Positions 1 to 6,005 of a DNA stretch of 9,880 nt are shown here, piece after piece (the stretch's first letter is position 1; the number at the start of each line of letters is the position of its first letter). Made by a program: the position numbers and the translations under genes. Source of the DNA: DATHSN01 sp035464115 (GTDB lineage: Bacteria > Actinomycetota > Acidimicrobiia > Acidimicrobiales > SKKL01); NCBI GenBank assembly GCA_035464115.1, contig DATHSN010000285.1, positions 1-9,880 of the forward strand. Reading direction: 5' to 3'. The notes beneath the pieces were generated by a model. The model searched no databases and was not told the origin of the DNA. It saw nothing but the letters and a program-made list of their open reading frames with translations.

Positions 1-31
1 ACAGGATCGGCCACCACGGTGCCGAGCGGGG

Positions 32-209
32 TCAGCGGGCCGACCCGCGCTCCCCCGCGGCACGCCGGTCGGCGACCGCCTCGGCGAGCACCAGGTCGTG
101 GAGGACCCACCGGCCGGCACCGTTCCCTGATCGGGTGACGGATCCACGCCGCCAGCCCGACGACGGTGTCGATCAGCCAGGCGGGGGATCCCCTTCCGGG
201 CGCTCTCAC
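32..209 (-). pseudogene. Possible small or frameshifted gene downstream of glnA
   Basis: A GTG at 209-207 is preceded at 7 nt by a strong Shine-Dalgarno (GGAGGA, 222-217), which is the main reason to call anything here. The first frame reads RAPGRGSPAWLIDTVVGL and then AAWIRHPIR, with nearly all codons ending in G or C. From about position 125 that frame turns Arg/Pro/Gly-rich like a shadow frame. The +1 frame instead gives a natural-looking tail (GRWVLHDLVLAEAVADRR) ending at a TGA at 34-32. One extra base in the AGGG run at 128-125 would reconcile the two into about 58 residues. Alternatively the first frame is real and stays open to the window edge; its last residues (VGPLTPLGTVVADP) also look protein-like. 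I do not recognise the product. This is either a pseudogene, an assembly error, or a gene cut by the edge. Confidence 0.3.
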
Positions 210-246
210 GTTGCGATCCTCCGCCACGATCCCAGGGCCTCCGGCG

Positions 247-295
247 GTTCTTCCGGCGGAAGTGGTCGCTGAGCGACCACTTCTGCCGGAAGAAC
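247..295 (-). terminator. 49-bp near-perfect palindrome after glnA
   Basis: Arms 247-270 and 272-295 are complementary over 24 bp with one mismatch (258/284) around a single central G at 271. The inner 23 bp are perfectly symmetrical. It begins 3 nt after the glnA stop codon, so a Rho-independent terminator is the simplest reading. No T-run follows on the minus strand, as is common in GC-rich actinobacteria. Such length and symmetry would also suit a dispersed REP-like element or a protein-binding site. Confidence 0.55.
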
Positions 296-298
296 GCA

Positions 299-1723
299 TC
301 AGATGTCGTAGTAGAGGGCGAACTCGTAGGGGTGGGGCCGCAGGCGCATGGCGTCGACCTCGTGGGTCCGCTTGTAGCGCACCCAGGTGTCGATGAGGTC
401 GGGGGTGAACACGTCGCCCGCGAGCAGGAAGTCGTGGTCGGCCTCGAGCGCGTCGAGCACCGCCTCGAGCGAGCCCGGCACCTGCGGCACGTCGGCGAGC
501 TCCTCGGGCGGGAGGTCGTAGAGGTCCTTGTCGACCGGATCCGGCGGCTCGATGCGCCGGGCGATGCCGTCGAGACCCGCCATCAGCATGGCGCTGAAGG
601 CGAGGTAGGGGTTCGACGTGGAGTCGGGGCAGCGGAACTCCACCCGCTTGGCCCGCGGGCTCTTCTGGGCGAGCGGGATGCGACACGCCGCCGACCGGTT
701 GCGCTGCGAGTAGACCAAGTTGACCGGTGCCTCGTAGCCCGGCACCAGCCGCTTGTAGGAGTTGGTGGTGGGGTTGGTGAACGCCAGCACCGACGGGGCG
801 TGGGCGAGCAGTCCGCCGATGTACCACCGTGCGATGTCGGACAGCCCGGCGTAGCCGGTCTCGTCGAAGAACAGCGGCTCGCCGCCCCGCCACAGCGACT
901 GGTGCACGTGCATGCCCGAGCCGTTGTCGCCGAAGATCGGCTTGGGCATGAACGTGAGGCTCTTGCCGGCGCGCCAGGCCACGTTCTTCAGCACGTACTT
1001 GAAGGTCATGAGCGAGTCGCCCATGGCGAGCAGCGTGTCGAAGCGGATGCCGATCTCGCCCTGACCCCCGGAGGCCACCTCGTGGTGGTGCAGCTCGACG
1101 GGGATGCCCACCGCTTCGAGCGTGGCCGACATCTCCGAGCGCAGGTCCTGGTAGTGGTCCATCGGCGGGGCCGGGAAGTAGCCCTGCTTCGTCCGCGGCT
1201 TGAACCCCAGGTTGGGGCCCTCGTCGCGCCCGGTGTTCCAAGCCCCCTCCACCGAGTCGACCGCGTAGAACGACGAGTTCCCGGTGGTGGCGAACCGCAC
1301 GTCGTCGAAGATGAAGAACTCCGGCTCCGGGCCGAAGTAGGCGGCGTCGGCGACCCCCGTCGCGAACAGGTGGGCCTCGGCCTTCTGGGCCACGAACCGC
1401 GGGTCGCGGGTGTAGCTCTCGCCGGTGACGGGATCGGCGACGAAGCAGTGCAGCACCGCGGTGCGCCGCTCGCGGAACGGGTCGAGGTAGCAGGTGGCCG
1501 GGTCGGCCACGAGCACCATGTCGGACTCCTGGATCTGCTGGAACCCCCGCACCGACGACCCGTCGAAGCCGTGACCGTCGTCGAAGTGGCTCTCGTCGAG
1601 CAGCGCGGCCGGGATCGAGACGTGCTGCATCACCCCCGGCAGGTCCGAGAAGCGCAGGTCGACGAACTCGCAGCCCTCCCGCTCGACCAGCTCGAGGACC
1701 TCACCCGGCGTCCGCTCCTCCAC
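299..1723 (-). CDS. glnA: Glutamine synthetase type I-beta (GlnA)
   Basis: Cytosolic dodecameric enzyme forming glutamine from glutamate, ammonia and ATP; 474 aa, close to the usual 469. GSI motifs occur in order: FDGSS at 53-57 (Asp latch), PEPEFFIF at 132-139 (metal ligands E133, E135), HHHEVASGGQGE at 212-223 (E215, E223), GDNGSGMHVH at 265-274 (N267, H272), NSYKRLVPGYEAP at 321-333 (R325, flap E331), and RNRSAACRIP. The GSI-beta insertion is present at about 150-197. LYDLPPEE at 401-408 supplies the adenylylation tyrosine Y402, so a GlnE adenylyltransferase should exist elsewhere in the genome. The GTG start follows GAGGGG at about 7-9 nt. It lies downstream of glnII on the same strand but with its own probable promoter. 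All catalytic residues checked are intact. Confidence 0.97.
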   Translation of the reverse strand: MEERTPGEVLELVEREGCEFVDLRFSDLPGVMQHVSIPAALLDESHFDDGHGFDGSSVRGFQQIQESDMVLVADPATCYLDPFRERRTAVLHCFVADPVTGESYTRDPRFVAQKAEAHLFATGVADAAYFGPEPEFFIFDDVRFATTGNSSFYAVDSVEGAWNTGRDEGPNLGFKPRTKQGYFPAPPMDHYQDLRSEMSATLEAVGIPVELHHHEVASGGQGEIGIRFDTLLAMGDSLMTFKYVLKNVAWRAGKSLTFMPKPIFGDNGSGMHVHQSLWRGGEPLFFDETGYAGLSDIARWYIGGLLAHAPSVLAFTNPTTNSYKRLVPGYEAPVNLVYSQRNRSAACRIPLAQKSPRAKRVEFRCPDSTSNPYLAFSAMLMAGLDGIARRIEPPDPVDKDLYDLPPEELADVPQVPGSLEAVLDALEADHDFLLAGDVFTPDLIDTWVRYKRTHEVDAMRLRPHPYEFALYYDI

Positions 1724-1754
1724 CCCTGCCCCCCTCGTCGATCAGCTGGCGCGC

Positions 1755-1760
1755 AGCCTA
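1755..1760 (-). promoter_or_regulatory. Candidate -10 element for glnA
   Basis: TAGGCT (1760 to 1755 on the minus strand) fits the actinobacterial TANNNT -10 consensus and would start a transcript about 25 nt before the glnA GTG. The region where a -35 would lie holds the 10-bp palindrome GCGTCGACGC (1772-1781) rather than a TTGACA-like box. That arrangement suits activator- or repressor-dependent control. Confidence 0.4.
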
Positions 1761-1784
1761 CGGTCGCCAGTGCGTCGACGCGTC

Positions 1785-1812
1785 GAGGGGGACCGCCGCA
1801 GCGGTCCCCCTC
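1785..1812 (-). terminator. Hairpin terminator of glnII
   Basis: A perfect 12-bp stem (GAGGGGGACCGC, 1785-1796, with 1801-1812) closes a 4-nt loop, 21 nt after the glnII stop. No T-tract follows. It separates glnII from the glnA promoter, so the two genes are probably distinct transcription units with possible read-through. Confidence 0.7.
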
Positions 1813-1833
1813 CGGACACGATGACGACCTGGG

Positions 1834-2835
1834 TCAGCTCTCGAGAGCCGAGCAGCAGGTGTCGGTGATCAGCCGCGTGACCACGTAGGGGTCCATGTTG
1901 GCGTTGGGGCGGCGATCCTCGAGGTAGCCCTTGCCGTCCTTCTCGACCTGCCACGGGATGCGGACCGAGGCGCCCCGGTTCGACACGCCGTAGCTGTACT
2001 CGGTCCACGGCGCGGTCTCGTGCAGGCCGGTGAGGCGCCGCTCGATGCCGCCGCCGTAGTTGGTGATGTGCAGGTCGGCCTTGGCACCGAGCGCCTCGGC
2101 GGCCTTGATGATCGGCTCGTAGCTCTCCCGCATCTCCTTGGTGGAGAAGTTGGTGTGGGCGCCGGCACCGTTCCAGTCGCCCGCGACCGGCTTGGGGTCG
2201 AGGGTGGCGGTGACGTCGAACTCCTCACCGCAGCGGTAGAGCAGCCAGCGGGCCACCCAGATCTGGTCGGCGGCCTCGAGCGGGCCGGCCGGGCCGATCT
2301 GGAACTCCCACTGACCCATCATCACCTCGGCGTTGGTGCCCGAGATGGCGAGGCCGGCGTCCATGCACGCCTTGGTGTGCATCTCGACGATGTCGCGGCC
2401 CCAGATCTCGTCGGCGCCGACACCGCAGTAGTACGGGCCCTGGGGACCGGGGAACCCACCCTGGGGCCAGCCGAGGGGGCGGCCGTCCTGCAGGAACGTG
2501 TACTCCTGCTCGATGCCGAACCACGACTCGTGGTGGGCGTACTTCTCGGCGACCTCGGCGCACGCGGCCCGGGTGTTCGTGGGGTGCGGGGTCATGTCGG
2601 TGAGCAGCACCTCGCACATGACCAGCTTGTCGTCGCCACCGCGGATGGGGTCGGGGCAGATGAAGACCGGCCGCAGCACGCAGTCCGAGGCCTCGCCCGG
2701 CGCCTGGTTGGTGCTGGAGCCGTCGAAGCCCCAGATGCCGGGCTCGTCGCCGTCGGCGAGGATCTTGGTCTTGGAACGCAGCTTGGCCGTCGGCTCGGTG
2801 CCGTCGATCCAGATGTACTCAGCCCTGTAGCTCAC
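1834..2835 (-). CDS. glnII: Glutamine synthetase type II (GlnII)
   Basis: Eukaryotic-type glutamine synthetase making glutamine from glutamate and ammonia; bacterial members occur in Rhizobiaceae, Frankia and Streptomyces. The start is the GTG at 2835-2833, with AAGGA 7 nt upstream, giving 333 aa beginning SYRAEYIWIDG; an open frame extends further upstream but has no family resemblance. GSII motifs: WGFDGSST 35-42, GIEQEYTF 107-114, NAEVMMGQWEFQIGP 168-182 (metal and glutamate ligands), NGAGAHTNFS 222-231 (catalytic His227 region), and DRRPNANMDPY 307-317. GSII enzymes are decameric and not adenylylated, so this copy is normally regulated by transcription. It diverges from glnA2 across 185 bp and precedes glnA. 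Its length is at the short end for GSII but covers every catalytic motif. Confidence 0.96.
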   Translation of the reverse strand: MSYRAEYIWIDGTEPTAKLRSKTKILADGDEPGIWGFDGSSTNQAPGEASDCVLRPVFICPDPIRGGDDKLVMCEVLLTDMTPHPTNTRAACAEVAEKYAHHESWFGIEQEYTFLQDGRPLGWPQGGFPGPQGPYYCGVGADEIWGRDIVEMHTKACMDAGLAISGTNAEVMMGQWEFQIGPAGPLEAADQIWVARWLLYRCGEEFDVTATLDPKPVAGDWNGAGAHTNFSTKEMRESYEPIIKAAEALGAKADLHITNYGGGIERRLTGLHETAPWTEYSYGVSNRGASVRIPWQVEKDGKGYLEDRRPNANMDPYVVTRLITDTCCSALES

Positions 2836-2914
2836 GAGTCGTCCTTCGGTCGGGTCGGGTGCACGCCGGACACCGGCGCACGGGGGATGGCGGCCCGTCG
2901 GGCCCTCGGCGCCG

Positions 2915-2920
2915 AAGGTA
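2915..2920 (-). promoter_or_regulatory. Candidate -10 element for glnII
   Basis: TACCTT (2920 to 2915 on the minus strand) matches TANNNT and lies in the glnII/glnA2 intergenic region. It implies a leader of about 70 nt. No good -35 is visible, so activator dependence (for example on a GlnR protein) is possible. Confidence 0.3.
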
Positions 2921-2952
2921 GGCCGGCAGCCGTTTCCCACCCGTTGCCCACG

Positions 2953-2970
2953 TATGAACGCTATGTGAAC
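2953..2970 (+). promoter_or_regulatory. Helically phased direct repeat between glnII and glnA2
   Basis: TATGAAC at 2953-2959 is followed by TATGTGAAC at 2962-2970, so TGAAC occurs twice with a 6-nt gap and an 11-bp period. Actinobacterial GlnR boxes are also 5-mers ending in AC repeated with 6-nt gaps, so the spacing fits. The first bases of the 5-mers do not match the classic G, so this is a candidate only. It lies 51 nt before the glnA2 start and could control both divergent genes. Confidence 0.35.
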
Positions 2971-3020
2971 CGGACCGCCGCCGGCCGACGACACCAACGG
3001 CCGATGGCAGGATGGCGCCC

Positions 3021-4355
3021 ATGGAACGCCAGCAGGACTACGTGTTGCGCACCGTCGAGGAGCGCGGCGTCCGCCTCGTCCGCCTGTGGTTCACCGACGT
3101 GCTCGGCCAGCTCAAGTCGTTCGCCATCTCCCCGGCCGAGCTCGAGACCGCCTTCACCGAGGGCATGCACTTCGACGGCTCGGCCATCGACGGGTTCTCG
3201 CGGGTCCAGGAGAGCGACGTGCTCGCCCGTCCCGACCCGAACAGCTTCGAGATCCTGCCGTGGAACACCGCCGACGGCACCACCGGTCGGATGTTCTGCG
3301 ACATCGAGAACCTCGACGGCACCCCGTTCGAGGGCGACCCCCGCCAGGTGCTGCGCCGCAGCCTCGACCAGGCCCGCAGCCGCGGCTTCTCCTTCTACAC
3401 CGCGCCCGAGATGGAGTTCTTCTACTTCGCCGACGGCTCGCCCCACGTGCCGCCCACCCCGCTCGACACGGGCTCGTACTTCGACCTCACCACCAGCGAC
3501 GTCAACGGCGACACCCGCCAGCGCACCATCCACGTGCTCGAGGCGATGGGCATCCCGGTGGAGTACTCGTTCCACGAGGACAGCCCCTCCCAGCACGAGA
3601 TCGACCTGCGCTACACCGACGCCCTCTCGATGGCCGACAACGTGATGACCTTCCGCCTGGTCGTGCGCGAGATCGCCATGGAGCGCGGCATGTACGCCAC
3701 GTTCATGCCCAAGCCGCTCGCCGGCATGCAGGGGTCGGGCATGCACACCCACATGAGCCTGTTCGAGGGCGACACCAACGCCTTCTACGACGCCGACGAC
3801 CCGTACCGGCTCTCGACCGTCGGGCGCTCGTTCATCGCCGGGCTGTTGCACCACGCGCCCGAGATCACGGCCATCACCAACCAGCTGGTCAACTCCTACA
3901 AGCGGCTCATCGTCGGCTACGAGGCCCCGGTCTACGTGTCGTGGGCCCGCAACAACCGCTCGGCGCTGATCCGGGTGCCGATCACCAAGGAGGGCAAGGC
4001 CTCCTCCACCCGCATCGAGTACCGGTCGCCCGACCCGGCGTGCAACCCCTACCTGGCCTACTCGGTGATCCTCGCCGCCGGTCTCGCCGGCATCGAGGGC
4101 GGCTACGAGCTGCCGCCCGAGGCGGCCGCCAACCTCTACGAGCTCACCAACGAGGAGCGCCTGGCCAGCGGCATCCGCCCGCTGCCCCAGTCGCTCGCCG
4201 AGGCCCTCGACGAGATGGAGCGCTCCGAGCTGGTCGCCGAAGCCCTCGGGGAGCACATCTTCGAGTGGTTCCTGCGCAACAAGCGCTCGGAGTGGGCCGA
4301 CTACAAGGCGCACGTGTCCGCGTTCGAGCTGGCCCGCTACCTCCCGACCTGGTAG
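3021..4355 (+). CDS. glnA2: Type I-alpha glutamine synthetase-like enzyme (GlnA2)
   Basis: A 444-aa GSI lacking the beta-type insertion and resembling actinobacterial GlnA2. The ATG at 3021 is preferred over the ATG at 3012 because homologues begin near MERQQDYVLRT and GGCAGGA sits 8 nt upstream. Motifs: FDGSAIDGF 51-59, APEMEFF 128-134 (E130, E132), HEDSPSQHEID 185-195 (E186, E193), GSGMHTHMS 238-246 (H242), NSYKRLIVGYEAP 291-303 (R295, E301), NNRSALIRVP 311-320. The Asn of the usual DNGSGMH motif, which contacts glutamate, is Gln237 here (MQGSGMH), and HHE is FHE. The product may be glutamine, but Streptomyces GlnA2 has been described as a gamma-glutamylpolyamine synthetase, so substrate is uncertain. 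Y373 sits where the adenylylation Tyr would be but in a divergent context (LYELTNEE). It is followed at 12 nt by a GlnR-like gene, probably cotranscribed. Confidence 0.92.
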   Translation: MERQQDYVLRTVEERGVRLVRLWFTDVLGQLKSFAISPAELETAFTEGMHFDGSAIDGFSRVQESDVLARPDPNSFEILPWNTADGTTGRMFCDIENLDGTPFEGDPRQVLRRSLDQARSRGFSFYTAPEMEFFYFADGSPHVPPTPLDTGSYFDLTTSDVNGDTRQRTIHVLEAMGIPVEYSFHEDSPSQHEIDLRYTDALSMADNVMTFRLVVREIAMERGMYATFMPKPLAGMQGSGMHTHMSLFEGDTNAFYDADDPYRLSTVGRSFIAGLLHHAPEITAITNQLVNSYKRLIVGYEAPVYVSWARNNRSALIRVPITKEGKASSTRIEYRSPDPACNPYLAYSVILAAGLAGIEGGYELPPEAAANLYELTNEERLASGIRPLPQSLAEALDEMERSELVAEALGEHIFEWFLRNKRSEWADYKAHVSAFELARYLPTW

Positions 4356-4367
4356 CCACCTGCCGAC

Positions 4368-5048
4368 GTGGAACCGCTGCTGCTCTACCCCGACCCGCCA
4401 CCACCGGAGCTGGCCCAGGCCCTCGACCTGGCCGGCTACCCGTGGCGCGCCGTGGGCGACGAGGCCTCGATCGACCGCCTCGAGCCGGCCGACGGGTGGG
4501 CCGGGGCCATCGTGGTCGCCGACACCACGCCGGAGACCGCGTTCGCCGTGTGTCGAGCGGTGCGCAAGCGCGACCTGCCCCTCGAGCCGCTGCTGTTGCT
4601 GATCAGCGGCGCCCAGCTCAACGAGCTCGAGCTGCGCGACGACCTGTTCGACGACTTCCAGCTCACGCCGTTCCACCCCCGCGAGCTCGAGGCTCGGCTC
4701 AAGCACCTGTTCTGGCGCACCGGGCGCGGCACCCGCCCCGAGCTCATCGAGTACGGCGACCTGGTGCTCAACCTCGAGACCTACCAGGCGTCGATCTCGG
4801 GGCGACCGCTCGACCTCACCTACATGGAGTACGAGCTGCTCAAGTTCCTCGCCTCGCACCCCGGCAAGGTGTTCACCCGCGAGACCCTGCTCAGCCGGGT
4901 GTGGGGCTACGAGTACTACGGCGGCGCCCGCACCGTCGACGTCCACGTGCGGCGCCTGCGGGCCAAGCTCGGCGAGGAGCAGGCCAGCCTCATCCAGACG
5001 GTGCGGTCGGTGGGCTACAGCTTCGGCCAGTCGCGCTGGAGCGCCTGA
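4368..5048 (+). CDS. glnR: GlnR-like OmpR-family transcriptional regulator
   Basis: A 226-aa two-domain regulator: a degenerate receiver (about 1-115) and an OmpR-type winged helix (about 125-220). The DNA-binding half has hallmark segments GRPLDLTYMEYELLKFL (145-161), VFTRETLLSRVWGYEYYGG (168-186) and RTVDVHVRRLRAKLG (188-202), very like actinobacterial GlnR. The opening LLLYPDPPPPE also resembles the GlnR start. The receiver looks unable to use standard phosphorylation chemistry: the acidic pair is reduced to D9, and the conserved Lys before PF is Thr100 (LTPFHPREL). D52 may replace the phosphoacceptor, but alignment is uncertain. No histidine kinase is adjacent, so it is an orphan. The GTG start lies 12 nt after the glnA2 stop with no clear SD, suggesting translational coupling. 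The likely role is nitrogen control of the neighbouring glutamine synthetase genes. Another orphan OmpR-type regulator is the alternative. Confidence 0.8.
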   Translation: MEPLLLYPDPPPPELAQALDLAGYPWRAVGDEASIDRLEPADGWAGAIVVADTTPETAFAVCRAVRKRDLPLEPLLLLISGAQLNELELRDDLFDDFQLTPFHPRELEARLKHLFWRTGRGTRPELIEYGDLVLNLETYQASISGRPLDLTYMEYELLKFLASHPGKVFTRETLLSRVWGYEYYGGARTVDVHVRRLRAKLGEEQASLIQTVRSVGYSFGQSRWSA

Positions 5049-5060
5049 GCCCGGACGCGG

Positions 5061-5090
5061 CGAGGGCCGCCCCCGAAGGGACGGCCCTCG
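5061..5090. terminator. Bidirectional hairpin terminator
   Basis: CGAGGGCCG (5061-5069) pairs perfectly with CGGCCCTCG (5082-5090); the loop can form a further short CCC/GGG stem. It lies between the convergent regulator gene (ending at 5048) and cold-shock gene (ending at 5107), so it can serve both strands. Confidence 0.75.
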
Positions 5091-5106
5091 TCACATCTCG
5101 ACGACG

Positions 5107-5307
5107 TCAGATCATCTTGACGTCTTGGGCCTGGTCGCCCTTGGGGCCCGAGGTGACCTCGAACTCCACGGCCTGGCCCTCTTCGAGCGAGCGATAGCCC
5201 GCTCCCTGAATGGCTGAGAAGTGAACGAACACATCAGGCCCACCTTCGCGGGAGATGAATCCGTAGCCCTTCTCTGCGTTGAACCACTTGACGGTACCGG
5301 TCGCCAT
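5107..5307 (-). CDS. cspA: Cold-shock domain protein (CspA family)
   Basis: A 66-aa single cold-shock domain that binds single-stranded RNA or DNA and acts as an RNA chaperone in the cytosol. RNP1 is KGYGFI at 13-18 and RNP2 is VFVHF at 26-30, with the characteristic start ATGTVKWFNAEKGYGF and a C-terminal GDQAQDV segment. The length is typical of actinobacterial Csp proteins. The ATG at 5307-5305 has a strong AAGGGGG ribosome-binding site about 7 nt upstream. It stands alone between a terminator and a small membrane-protein gene. Csp genes are often regulated through structured leaders, and up to about 125 nt are available here. Whether it is cold-induced or constitutive cannot be judged. 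Confidence 0.97.
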   Translation of the reverse strand: MATGTVKWFNAEKGYGFISREGGPDVFVHFSAIQGAGYRSLEEGQAVEFEVTSGPKGDQAQDVKMI

Positions 5308-5372
5308 GACCGAACCCCCTTCATTGCTCTGGGGTCGGCCTACGCCGGTGTCCCACTGATTGAAGCCCTCAC

Positions 5373-5378
5373 AGCGTA
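5373..5378 (-). promoter_or_regulatory. Weak candidate -10 for the cold-shock gene
   Basis: TACGCT (5378 to 5373 on the minus strand) fits TANNNT and would give a leader of about 60 nt. A poor -35 (TTCCGT) lies 17 nt upstream. The support is position only. Confidence 0.25.
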
Positions 5379-5419
5379 GCCGGGACGGGCCCGCGACGGA
5401 AGCGGCCGTGCGCGTGCAC

Positions 5420-5436
5420 CCGGCCGGCGGCGCCGG
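5420..5436 (-). terminator. Short GC hairpin after the small membrane-protein gene
   Basis: Directly after the TGA of the 52-aa gene, CCGGC and GCCGG arms can form a 5-bp stem (with alternative pairings, as the motif is partly repeated). It is short and has no T-run, so terminator function is tentative. Confidence 0.3.
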
Positions 5437-5595
5437 TCAGACGTTCAGATCGACGAGCTCGCTGCCCTCGTGGGTGGCCTCGGCGTGGTCGCGCAGGGAC
5501 CAGCCGAGGATGGCCGAGGCGACGGCGCCGCTCACCAGCACGCCCACCGGGATGCCGACGACGACGATGAGACCGACGATGATCGCTCCGAGCAC
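5437..5595 (-). CDS. Small single-span membrane protein (52 aa)
   Basis: A 52-codon ORF starting at the GTG at 5595-5593. Residues 4-31 form one hydrophobic helix (AIIVGLIVVVGIPVGVLVSG, then AVASAILGW), followed by a polar tail, RDHAEATHEGSELVDLNV. That layout is a one-pass inner-membrane protein. Third codon positions are almost all G or C, which supports real coding. An in-frame TAG lies just upstream (5607-5605), so no longer start is possible. There is no good SD; the TAGGCT overlapping that TAG sits exactly 6 nt before the GTG, the layout of a leaderless actinobacterial transcript. It lies 28 nt after the RidA stop. I do not recognise a characterised function. Confidence 0.65.
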   Translation of the reverse strand: MLGAIIVGLIVVVGIPVGVLVSGAVASAILGWSLRDHAEATHEGSELVDLNV

Positions 5596-5601
5596 GGCGC
5601 C

Positions 5602-5607
5602 AGCCTA
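5602..5607 (-). promoter_or_regulatory. Candidate -10 for a leaderless small-protein transcript
   Basis: TAGGCT (5607 to 5602 on the minus strand) is followed by 6 nt and then the GTG start of the 52-aa protein, so transcription would begin at or next to the start codon. The same hexamer lies upstream of glnA. No convincing -35 is seen. Confidence 0.4.
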
Positions 5608-5623
5608 GATGAGCGCGAGCCGA

Positions 5624-5971
5624 TCAGCCCACGTGGGCCCACGCCTCGACCTCGATGAGCGCGCCGAGGGGCAGATCGGCGACGCCGATGGCCGAGCGCG
5701 CCGGGCGGTGGTCGCCGAAGAAGGCGGTGTAGGTCTCGTTCATGAGCGCGTAGTCGCTCATGTGGCGCAGGAACACGGTGGTCTTGACCACCTGGTCGAT
5801 GGTGGCGCCCTCGGACTCGAGCAGCCCCGCGAGGTTGGCCAGCGCCTGCTCGAGCTGGCCCACCAGGCCGCCGTCGGCGAGCTGGCCGTCGCGGATGCCG
5901 ACCTGGCCCGAGACGACCAGCCACTCGCCGGCCCGGACGATCGGCGTGTAGGGACCCACTGGTCGGCTCAT
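5624..5971 (-). CDS. ridA: RidA-family (YjgF/YER057c/UK114) protein
   Basis: A 115-aa trimeric-fold protein of the family whose archetype hydrolyses reactive 2-aminoacrylate and other imines to ketoacids and ammonia. Family marks: a SGQVG motif at 21-25, KTTVFLRHMSDYALMNETY at 63-81, and RSAIGVADLPLGALIEVEA at 92-110. R92 corresponds to the carboxylate-binding arginine of catalytic RidA and E109 to the conserved glutamate of the closing strand, so deaminase activity is plausible. The ATG at 5971-5969 has GAGGAGA 5 nt upstream. It lies 53 nt downstream of the molybdenum-hydroxylase-like gene on the same strand, so the two may be cotranscribed; related proteins also occur in purine and pyrimidine degradation operons. 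A housekeeping imine-scavenging role is equally possible. Confidence 0.9.
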   Translation of the reverse strand: MSRPVGPYTPIVRAGEWLVVSGQVGIRDGQLADGGLVGQLEQALANLAGLLESEGATIDQVVKTTVFLRHMSDYALMNETYTAFFGDHRPARSAIGVADLPLGALIEVEAWAHVG

Positions 5972-6005
5972 GTCGTCTCCTCGTCCCGCGCGCGGGGTGG
6001 TCGGG

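Noticed and set aside
332..1888. Long plus-strand open frame opposite glnA
   Set aside because: Its Val/Arg/His-rich translation is the mirror of a high-GC3 gene; glnA on the other strand has all GS motifs.
3012..3020. ATG at 3012 as the glnA2 start
   Set aside because: It overlaps the AGGA ribosome-binding site that serves the ATG at 3021, and homologues begin at the second Met.
2961..4946. 661-codon minus-strand frame opposite glnA2 and the regulator
   Set aside because: It spans two real genes and their gap, with repetitive Val/Gly/Glu composition and no domain; a shadow frame in GC-rich DNA.
3086..5197. 703-codon plus-strand frame over glnA2 and the regulator
   Set aside because: Arg/Pro/Ala-rich out-of-frame reading through two genes and a terminator; not a fusion protein.
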